Below are positions 1 to 5,767 of a DNA stretch of 11,586 bases, one piece after another. Position 1 is the first letter of the stretch. Each line of letters begins with the position of its first letter. The stretch is from assembly GCA_964570205.1 (NCBI GenBank), contig CAZMXI010000154.1:1-11586 (forward strand), given 5' to 3'. A model generated the notes under the pieces. The model saw only the letters and a program-made list of their open reading frames with translations. It did not search any database and was not told where the DNA came from. The translations under genes were made by a program, and so were the position numbers. This DNA comes from CAZMXI01 sp964570205 (GTDB lineage: Bacteria; Planctomycetota; Phycisphaerae; Tepidisphaerales; Tepidisphaeraceae).

Positions 1-1233
1 CAGCTCGCGGCTGATGCGCTTGAGCTTTCGGCCGTTCATGGCATTGTACTTATCGAGGAAATGGTCGATGAGGCGGGGGATGTCCTCGCGGCGGTTACGC
101 AGGGGCGGCAGGTAGATGCTGACCACGTTCAGGCGGTAGAAGAGGTCTTCGCGGAAATTGGCGCGGGCGACTTCCTCCTGGAGATCAACGTTGGTGGCGG
201 CGATGACTCGAACATCGACCTTGACGGTGGCGGTGTCGCCGACGCGCTCGAACTCGCGTTCCTGGAGGACGCGGAGGAGCTTGACCTGGAGCTGGGGTTC
301 GAGGGTGCCGATTTCATCGAGGAAGATGGTGCCACCGTCGGCGGCTTCGAAGCGGCCGATTTTGTCGCGGATGGCGCCGGTGAACGAGCCTTTGACATGG
401 CCGAACAGCTCGCTTTCCAGGAGAGTTCCGGACAGTGCGCCGCAGTTGACGCGGATAAAGGGTTTTTCCTTGCGGGGGGAGTTGTAGTGGATGGCCTTGG
501 CGATCATCTCCTTGCCGGTGCCGGTTTCTCCTAGGAGAAGGACGGTGGCGCGGGAGTTGGCGACCTGGCCGACGGTGGCGAAAACCTCGTGCATGGCAGG
601 GGAGTCGCCGATGATGTTCTCGAAGCGGTAGCGGTCGCGGACCTGGTCGCGGAGGTGGCGGTTTTCCTCGAGTAGCTGTTCCTTCTGCCGCATGACCATC
701 TGGTTAAGCTGGAGGGCCTGGGAGAGGAACGCGCTGACGATGCCGAGGAAGACGGCGTCGCCTTGGAGCTGGGCATCGGAACAGAGGGTCTTTTCGCACC
801 AGATGGCGCCAGCGATGCGGTCGCCAACACGAATGGGGTGACATAGGAAACTGAGGGCCTGATCGGGGCCGGGAATGTCGGTAGTCTGGGTGCGGTTGAG
901 GAAGTCGGGTTCTTTGCGAATATCAGGGATAATGCGATAGCGACCGGTGGCGACGACGTTCCCGGTGATGCCCTCGCCGAGGGCATAGGTGCCGCGTTCG
1001 ATTTCGTCGGGCTTGAGGCCGACCGCCGCTTCGATGTGCAGTCGGCCGCTGCTTTCGTTGAGAAGGACGAGAGCTCCGCGCAGCATAGCCAGCTTGTTGA
1101 TAAGGACTTGCATGATTTGCGCGAACGCGTTGCCAAGATCCGGGGTGCTGGACAACACCTGTCCAATGTCGGTGAGGATGGACATTTGGTAGGCAGTATC
1201 GTTCGTCAGTGCTGAGGAAGTTGGCGGAACCAT
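1..1233 (-). CDS. NifA-like sigma-54-dependent transcriptional activator (GAF + AAA+), C-terminus outside window
   Basis: A bacterial enhancer-binding protein that would use ATP hydrolysis to open sigma-54 RNA polymerase promoters; 411 codons are visible. Residues about 17-180 form a GAF sensor domain whose GEGITG and EPDFLNRT segments closely resemble NifA-family GAF domains. A linker follows, then the AAA+ domain from about residue 213 (FENIIGDSPAM). Visible motifs are Walker A GETGTGKE (235-242), the sigma-54 contact loop as GSFTGA (282-287) instead of the usual GAFTGA, Walker B GGTIFLDEIG (300-309), and FREDLFYRLNVV (360-371). The window edge removes the end of the AAA+ domain and the expected Fis-type HTH. 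The ATG at 1233 is preceded by TATAAT but no Shine-Dalgarno; a second in-frame ATG at 1185 also fits the GAF boundary. No nif genes are visible, so the ligand and targets are unknown and no symbol is given. Confidence 0.93.
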   Translation of the reverse strand, partial: MVPPTSSALTNDTAYQMSILTDIGQVLSSTPDLGNAFAQIMQVLINKLAMLRGALVLLNESSGRLHIEAAVGLKPDEIERGTYALGEGITGNVVATGRYRIIPDIRKEPDFLNRTQTTDIPGPDQALSFLCHPIRVGDRIAGAIWCEKTLCSDAQLQGDAVFLGIVSAFLSQALQLNQMVMRQKEQLLEENRHLRDQVRDRYRFENIIGDSPAMHEVFATVGQVANSRATVLLLGETGTGKEMIAKAIHYNSPRKEKPFIRVNCGALSGTLLESELFGHVKGSFTGAIRDKIGRFEAADGGTIFLDEIGTLEPQLQVKLLRVLQEREFERVGDTATVKVDVRVIAATNVDLQEEVARANFREDLFYRLNVVSIYLPPLRNRREDIPRLIDHFLDKYNAMNGRKLKRISREL

Positions 1234-1243
1234 AGGCGGAGTG

Positions 1244-1249
1244 ATTATA
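1244..1249 (-). promoter_or_regulatory. Candidate -10 box (TATAAT) for the sigma-54 activator
   Basis: A perfect TATAAT on the minus strand lies 10 nt upstream of the ATG at 1233. A start site about 7 nt downstream would leave only a few untranslated bases, so the mRNA could be nearly leaderless. I see no good -35 hexamer 16-19 nt upstream. If translation starts instead at 1185, the leader would be about 50 nt. Confidence 0.4.
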
Positions 1250-1562
1250 ACATAGGCGGCCCAGGGATAGCGAATGATGCGCATTTTGGCCGGTTTTCTA
1301 TTGATGAGGGTGGGATTTGTGGTACATTAGGTTTCGTCAGGGTGTGGTCTGTGCATATCTCGGATCAGTTCGAGTTCGGATCAAGTCGGCAAAAGAGCAC
1401 CTGACAACGGTTGAAGTTCATGGTTTGTGTTGAATGCGCTGGTGAATGTAGCGCGGGACAACTGACACCGAATACCCTATTCCGGCGTGGGTCTGGTTTT
1501 CTGGGCGCGCCCGAGTCGCGCGGCTGAGTTGAAGCCATGATCCACAGGCGACGAGCCCTCCA

Positions 1563-1599
1563 AAGCCGGGGCTGACTCTCACGCCCGCAGCCCCGGCTT
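1563..1599 (-). terminator. Hairpin terminator candidate behind bioD
   Basis: A perfect 11-bp inverted repeat (AAGCCGGGGCT / AGCCCCGGCTT) with a 15-nt loop begins 8 nt past the bioD stop codon. Its position and GC-rich stem fit a transcription end for the DUF62-bioA-bioD operon. The U tract on the minus strand is short (TTT), so termination may be weak or the hairpin may instead stabilise the 3' end. The T-rich flank lies on the plus-strand side, but no plus-strand gene ends here. Confidence 0.6.
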
Positions 1600-1607
1600 A
1601 CTTTGTT

Positions 1608-2345
1608 TCATCGTTTTTCAGCGAGCGCTGACCAATCCACCTGGGCGATGGCGGTGGCGATGCCTGGGGGAATGGGCTGGATGGCGAGGTCGGCGGACAT
1701 CGGGGCTTCGGGCACCACACACAAGACCGGGATCTTGCCCCATTTTTCGATGGCGCGTGGGTTGGTTTCCTCGGCGGCGCCGGGGGTGTCGGCGGGGTAG
1801 CGGTTGATGACGACGCCCGCGGGCTTGAGGCCCCGGGAGCGCAGGGCGTGCAGGGTCAAGAGGGTGTGGTTGATGGTGCCGAGCCTTGCGTTGGCGACGA
1901 TCAGTGTGGGCATCTTCAGCCAGAGCGCGATATCCAGAAAGGTGTGGCCGGGGTCCATCGGGACCATGAGGCCGCCGACGCCTTCGACGACCATGACATC
2001 GGCGTGTGCGGACATGAGGGCGATGGAGCGGTCAATGGATTGCCAGTCGAGTGGCCGGCCGGCGCGCATCGCGGCGATGGCGGGCGCAAGGGGCTCGGCA
2101 TAGCGCTGAGGACAGATGAGGTCAAGCGGATCGCGGGCGCCGGCGCAATGGGCGAGAAATTCAGCGTCTTCGCTGACGAGGCCTTCACGCCGATGGACGC
2201 AGCCGGTTGCGCAGGGCTTGCAGACGGCGACGCGTTTGCCGTCGTTTCGCAGCCATTGGGCGATGGCGCCGGAGATGAGCGTTTTGCCGATGCCGGTGTC
2301 GGTGCCGAGGACAAGGAGGCCGGGGATGGGGATGGGATTGAGCAT
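1608..2345 (-). CDS. bioD: Dethiobiotin synthetase BioD
   Basis: ATP-dependent dethiobiotin synthetase (EC 6.3.3.3), which closes the ureido ring of 7,8-diaminopelargonate with CO2 in the penultimate step of biotin synthesis, in the cytoplasm. The 245 residues are slightly longer than the usual ~225-240. Visible motifs are the P-loop GTDTGIGKT (14-22), KPCATG (43-48, the substrate-binding KP-x-x-TG segment), VEGVGGLMVP (120-129, a variant of EGAGG) and LGTINHTLLT (155-164). The two cysteines around KPCATGC are unusual to my eye. The ATG follows the bioA stop after 2 nt and has no Shine-Dalgarno, which suggests translational coupling. A hairpin follows the gene. Confidence 0.96.
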   Translation of the reverse strand: MLNPIPIPGLLVLGTDTGIGKTLISGAIAQWLRNDGKRVAVCKPCATGCVHRREGLVSEDAEFLAHCAGARDPLDLICPQRYAEPLAPAIAAMRAGRPLDWQSIDRSIALMSAHADVMVVEGVGGLMVPMDPGHTFLDIALWLKMPTLIVANARLGTINHTLLTLHALRSRGLKPAGVVINRYPADTPGAAEETNPRAIEKWGKIPVLCVVPEAPMSADLAIQPIPPGIATAIAQVDWSALAEKR

Positions 2346-2347
2346 GG

Positions 2348-3721
2348 CTATTCGGAGAGGTTTCGCAGTTCGGCTTCGAGAGCGTGGACGATGGTGGACA
2401 GATCGGCTTCCTCCATGGCCAGGGGGGGCATCAGGACAATGACATCACCCAGAGGTCGAAGAATGACGCCGTGACGGCGGATCGCGGCGCAAATCTGCGC
2501 GCCGACGCGGCGGGCCGGGTCGAAGGGGCGACGGGTGGTTTTGTCGGCGACGAGTTCGACGCCGACCATGAAGCCCTTCTGGCGGATTTCGCCGACAGAA
2601 GGGAGGTCATTGAGCGGATTGAGCAGGGCGGCCAAAGTCCGGGCCTTGCGGGCGACCTCGGAGACGAGGTCGCTTCGGCGCATCAGGTCGAGAGAGGCGA
2701 GGGCGGCGGCGCAGGCGAGAGCGTTGCCGGTGTAGGTATGGCCGTGGAAGAAAGTCCGGCCGTCAGCGGGCTTGCCGAGGAAGGCGTCGAAGATGGCCTG
2801 GGTGGCGAATGTGGCGGCAAGGGGAAGGTAGCCGCCGGTGATGCCCTTGGCGACGCACATGAGGTCCGGCTGAACGGACTCGTGCTCGCAGGCAAAGAAC
2901 CGGCCGGTGCGGCCGAAGCCGGTGGCGACTTCGTCGGCGATGAAAAGGACGTCGTATTGGGTGGCCAGGCGCCGGACCTCGGCGAGATATCCTGCCGGCT
3001 GGATGATCATGCCAGCCGCGCCCTGGACGATGGGTTCGATGGCGATGGCGGCGATGGTCTTGTGGTGCTGGTGGAGAATGCGTTCCAAATCGGCCAGGCA
3101 GGCGCTTTTGACCTGTTCGGCGTCGGGGTGGGACCGATTCGCGGCGGGGTAGCGGAAGACGTATGGCGTGGGGGCGAAATGGACTTTGAACAGCAGGGGG
3201 AAGTAGGGCTTGTGAAATGCGGTGGTGCGGCCGACGGACATAGCGCCGGTGGTGTCGCCGTGGTAGGCTTCGGCGAGGCCGACGAACTCGCTTTTTTCGG
3301 GTTGGCCGACGTTGTACCAGTACTGAACGGCGAGTTTGAAGGCGATTTCGGTGGCGGTGGCGCCTGCGTCGGAGTAGAAGACCTTCTTCAGATTGTCCGG
3401 AACGATTTTCATCAACTGGTCGGCGAGCAGGATGGAGGGCTCGGAGGCCATGCCCAGGAGCGTGGTGTGGGCCACCCTGGCAAGCTGATCGCGGATGGCC
3501 TGATCGATTTCGCGCACGCGGTGCCCGTGGACGTTGCACCAGAGGCTGGAGACGCCATCGAGGTAGCGGTTGCCGTCGGAATCGACCAGGTGCATGCCGT
3601 CAGCGGCGGTGATGACGAGGGGATCATCCTCGATCCACTGCGACATATGCGTGAAGGGGTGCCAGATGTGCTGCTTGTCGAGCCTGCGGAGTTCGTGGGT
3701 GCTGTAGGTCATGGGTGTCAT
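2348..3721 (-). CDS. bioA: Adenosylmethionine-8-amino-7-oxononanoate aminotransferase BioA
   Basis: A PLP-dependent class III aminotransferase (EC 2.6.1.62) that converts 8-amino-7-oxononanoate to 7,8-diaminopelargonate, usually with SAM as amino donor. The 457 residues include the BioA-like N-terminus IWHPFTHMSQW (19-29), SLWCNVHGH (59-67), the PLP-binding IADEVATGFGRTG (261-273, Asp263), the probable Schiff-base lysine K292 in CVAKGITGGYLP, and HGHTYTGNALACAAA (326-340). The reading frame stays open to 4027, but that extension lies inside the upstream gene and is arginine-rich out-of-frame sequence. The ATG at 3721 overlaps the upstream TGA as ATGA; an ATG at 3712 is the alternative start. 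bioD follows after 2 nt. Lysine as donor cannot be excluded from sequence alone. Confidence 0.95.
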   Translation of the reverse strand: MTPMTYSTHELRRLDKQHIWHPFTHMSQWIEDDPLVITAADGMHLVDSDGNRYLDGVSSLWCNVHGHRVREIDQAIRDQLARVAHTTLLGMASEPSILLADQLMKIVPDNLKKVFYSDAGATATEIAFKLAVQYWYNVGQPEKSEFVGLAEAYHGDTTGAMSVGRTTAFHKPYFPLLFKVHFAPTPYVFRYPAANRSHPDAEQVKSACLADLERILHQHHKTIAAIAIEPIVQGAAGMIIQPAGYLAEVRRLATQYDVLFIADEVATGFGRTGRFFACEHESVQPDLMCVAKGITGGYLPLAATFATQAIFDAFLGKPADGRTFFHGHTYTGNALACAAALASLDLMRRSDLVSEVARKARTLAALLNPLNDLPSVGEIRQKGFMVGVELVADKTTRRPFDPARRVGAQICAAIRRHGVILRPLGDVIVLMPPLAMEEADLSTIVHALEAELRNLSE

Positions 3722-4521
3722 GAAGCGGACGCGATGTCGAGCACATCGCCGACGTGCAAGCCAAGGACTCGGGCGGCCGAGCCGTTGCGGACGGCGATTT
3801 CGAGCAGATCGCTGCTGCCGATGAGCGCGACGGGCTGACCGGCCGCGACGTCGGCATACGTGTGGCGCAGGTCGAGCGAGCGGGACTTCACTCGGATGAC
3901 GGGGTCGTCCACAGTGGCGAGCAGTTCGGCAGGCACATTGGTGGTGGCGTTTCCGAAGTGATCGATATGGATAATCCCAGCCTGCCCGGGGATCTGGTCG
4001 GCCGGGCGGATGTCCAGCATCTCCCAATGGCTGGTTGCCCTGGCGAGGGTGTGCAAGGGCGCAGCCCGCGCCGCGAGGATTCCGGCGACGGGGGCCATGA
4101 CGTCCCGGCCGTGGAAGGTGGAACTGGTGCGTCCTTCCGGTCGCCAGGCCAGCTCCCAGATGGCCACTTCATCGGCACACCGCCGCAGAGCCCAGGTAAG
4201 CAGGCCGTTATCGGGGCAGACGACCATCTGTTTCTCGAACTGCGCGACCAGGATTCGGCGGCCGGTGCCGACGCCCGGGTCAACCACAACGAGGTGGATG
4301 GCGCCCGCCGCGAATGTGGAAATGGCGCGCTCGAGTGCGATGGAACCTTTCAGGATGTCGCCCTGGGGAATGCGGTGCGTCACATCGATGATGCAGACCT
4401 CCGGACACTGCCGCAGTAGAACTGCCTTGATGGCCGCGACGTACCAATCATCGAGGCCGAAGTCTGTGGTCAGCGTAACGACCGGACGGGTCGCCGGTGG
4501 CAGCGGTTGGTGGTCAGGCAT
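3718..4521 (-). CDS. SAM hydroxide adenosyltransferase (S-adenosyl-L-methionine hydrolase, DUF62 family)
   Basis: A member of the family related to fluorinases and chlorinases in which most enzymes use water, cleaving SAM to adenosine and methionine. The 267 residues match the family length. Visible motifs are TLTTDFGLDDWYVAAIK (16-32), DVTHRIPQGDI (46-56), HLVVVDPGVGTGRR (76-89), PDNGLLT (103-109), FHGRDVMAPVAG (136-147) and DHFGNATTN (187-195). The Asp/Arg/His residues associated with water activation in characterised members plausibly correspond to D81, R88 or R89, and H137. It is the first gene of the biotin operon seen here. Its TGA overlaps the bioA ATG (ATGA), implying coupled translation. 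AGGG lies 4 nt before its ATG, a weak ribosome binding site. Physiological roles for this family are poorly known. Confidence 0.93.
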   Translation of the reverse strand: MPDHQPLPPATRPVVTLTTDFGLDDWYVAAIKAVLLRQCPEVCIIDVTHRIPQGDILKGSIALERAISTFAAGAIHLVVVDPGVGTGRRILVAQFEKQMVVCPDNGLLTWALRRCADEVAIWELAWRPEGRTSSTFHGRDVMAPVAGILAARAAPLHTLARATSHWEMLDIRPADQIPGQAGIIHIDHFGNATTNVPAELLATVDDPVIRVKSRSLDLRHTYADVAAGQPVALIGSSDLLEIAVRNGSAARVLGLHVGDVLDIASAS

Positions 4522-4664
4522 AACGCCCTAAGCTTACCTGAGCAGGCCATTGCAGGGGAAGTTCCTCGTTGAGACGTTATGAGCGTTGCAGACGGAACGC
4601 CCGGGCCGCCTGTCAGGCGTCAGAGGGTCCGCAGAATGCAATCGGACTTGGTCTGGGGCCAGGA
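4522..4664. promoter_or_regulatory. Divergent promoter region between the SAM hydrolase-bioAD operon and pcm
   Basis: These 143 bases separate two divergent transcription units and must hold both promoters if neither gene is driven from further away. I could not pick convincing -35/-10 pairs. A 13-bp perfect palindrome, CGCCTG-T-CAGGCG, lies at 4607-4619 and could be an operator or a chance GC-rich palindrome. No BirA-like operator was recognised. Confidence 0.4.
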
Positions 4665-5336
4665 ATGGGCCATAACATGGATATGGGCCGAGTGGAGCAA
4701 GCATCGTCGCTGGAACGGATGATCCAGCAGCAGCTCGTGAACCGGGGCATCAGCGACCAGCGGGTGCTGGAGGCGATGCGCACGGTGCCGCGTGAGCAGT
4801 TCATGCCCGAGGATGTCCGCCGGCATGCCTTGGCCGACGGCGCTGCGCCGATAGGCCATGGCCAGACCATCAGCCAGCCGTATATTGTCGCCCGGATGAC
4901 CGAATGCCTGGAAGTTCAGGCGGGACACAAGGTTCTGGAGATCGGCACCGGAAGCGGCTATCAGACGGCCGTCCTTTCGAGGCTGTCGGCGGAAGTCTAC
5001 ACGGTGGAACGGGTCAAGCCGCTGCTGGATGCAGCTTTTGAACGGCTGCTGGAGATGGGCTTTCGCAACGTTCACTTTCGTTACGGCGACGGCATGGCGG
5101 GCTGGGCGGACCGCTCGCCCTTCGACCGGATCATGATTACCGCCGGCGCGCCAAGCATTCCGGAACGACTCCTGCTGAGCCAGTTGAGCGATGGCGGGCT
5201 AGCGGTGCTGCCCGTTGGGTCTGAGGATGAGCAGATGCTGATCGAAGTCCGGCGTCAAGGCGGCTCGCTGGTCACGACCAATGTCTGTGCGTGCCGTTTC
5301 GTCAGACTGATAGGCGAAGGGGCCTGGCAGGAGTAG
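4665..5336 (+). CDS. pcm: Protein-L-isoaspartate O-methyltransferase
   Basis: A SAM-dependent methyltransferase (EC 2.1.1.77) that methylates isoaspartyl residues in damaged proteins to start their repair. From this start it has 223 residues, typical of the family. Visible are ERMIQQQLVNRGISDQRVLEAM near the N-terminus in family-typical form (about residues 17-38), GHGQTISQPYIVARMTE (65-80), SAM-binding motif I VLEIGTGSGYQT (90-101), YTVERV (112-117) and FDRIMITAGAP (153-163). The start is uncertain: the frame opens at a TTG at 4569, with ATGs at 4665, 4677 and 4683. I chose 4665 because GGGG lies 6 nt upstream and the TTG extension does not resemble the family. It is divergent from the biotin operon and ends 38 nt before the convergent bactofilin-like gene. 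Confidence 0.93.
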   Translation: MGHNMDMGRVEQASSLERMIQQQLVNRGISDQRVLEAMRTVPREQFMPEDVRRHALADGAAPIGHGQTISQPYIVARMTECLEVQAGHKVLEIGTGSGYQTAVLSRLSAEVYTVERVKPLLDAAFERLLEMGFRNVHFRYGDGMAGWADRSPFDRIMITAGAPSIPERLLLSQLSDGGLAVLPVGSEDEQMLIEVRRQGGSLVTTNVCACRFVRLIGEGAWQE

Positions 5337-5374
5337 ACGCAACTGCGTTGCAGCGGCCGCCGGCGCGCGTTTCT

Positions 5375-5746
5375 CTATCCTCGATCCGCAACCTGGGCCT
5401 TGGGGTCGATCAGGGTATCCCCATCGATCGCCCGGAGCTTCCTGATCACCTGCCCGGTACTTTCAATGAATAATCGGCCGCCCCGGTTGGTGGCGGTGTT
5501 CACCACGCCATCCAGAATGACCTTGGCGCCTTTCTTCACCAGCAGTTCGCCGGTGACATGGCCAAAGATGTGCACTCGGCCGCCGTCCTCGACCGTCAGG
5601 TTGCCGATGATGCTTCCGCGGACATACATCTTGCCGCCATCGACGACGGTCACGTTGCCCACAATCTTGCCAACCAGGTCGATGGCGATGTTGATGATCT
5701 GGTCGCCCTGGAGGTGACCGCGCTCTTCATGCATGGCGACAACCAT
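5375..5746 (-). CDS. Short bactofilin-like beta-helix (polymer-forming cytoskeletal family) protein
   Basis: A 123-residue protein dominated by 18-residue turns starting at G30, G48 and G66 (GNVTVVDGG, GNLTVEDGG, GELLVKKGA), with alternating V/I/L and recurring G-x-V or G-x-I steps. This is the right-handed beta-helix pattern of bactofilins, which self-assemble into filaments that scaffold cell-envelope processes. There is no signal peptide. The helix core is short compared with typical bactofilins, so filament formation is inferred. The C-terminal 25 residues (IRKLRAIDGDTLIDPKAQV) are a different, charged segment. The start is ambiguous: ATG 5746, ATG 5734 or TTG 5767; none has a Shine-Dalgarno. 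It begins 21 nt after the stop of the LEPR-XLL surface protein and is probably co-transcribed with it. Confidence 0.75.
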   Translation of the reverse strand: MVVAMHEERGHLQGDQIINIAIDLVGKIVGNVTVVDGGKMYVRGSIIGNLTVEDGGRVHIFGHVTGELLVKKGAKVILDGVVNTATNRGGRLFIESTGQVIRKLRAIDGDTLIDPKAQVADRG

Positions 5747-5767
5747 TACGCGACCGCAGGTCAACAA

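Larger units (their letters stand above)
1234..1607. other. Noncoding interval between bioD and the sigma-54 activator
   Basis: These 374 bases contain no convincing reading frame on either strand and no tRNA-like fold that I could recognise. They hold the -10 box at 1244-1249, an 8-bp direct repeat TCGGATCA at 1360-1367 and 1376-1383 (16 bp apart), and the hairpin at 1563-1599 close to the bioD stop. The rest is unexplained. Confidence 0.6.

Noticed and set aside
61..1166. Open frames on both strands over the sigma-54 activator (61-534 plus, 531-1166 minus)
   Set aside because: They are shadows; the frame with Walker A, GSFTGA and Walker B runs continuously from 1233 to 1 and explains the region.
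1234..1607. A possible riboswitch or small RNA in the bioD-activator gap
   Set aside because: Only one strong hairpin is present and it fits a terminator behind bioD; no conserved aptamer core was recognised.
2384..3838. A 484-codon open frame on the plus strand opposite bioA
   Set aside because: It is the antisense shadow of a clear bioA gene in GC-rich DNA; the translation is Gly/Ala/Asp/Val-rich with no family motif.
3722..4027. N-terminal extension of BioA by about 100 codons
   Set aside because: It lies entirely inside the SAM hydrolase gene in another frame, is Arg/Pro-rich, and the ATGA overlap gives a better start matching the BioA N-terminus.
4569..4664. TTG-initiated extension of Pcm by 32 residues
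   Set aside because: The segment is not family-like, includes the palindrome in the promoter region, and later ATGs fit the usual Pcm N-terminus.
5339..5351. Small hairpin GCAAC-TGC-GTTGC between the convergent pcm and bactofilin-like genes
   Set aside because: The stem is only 5 bp and no U tract directly follows, so it is too weak to call a terminator.
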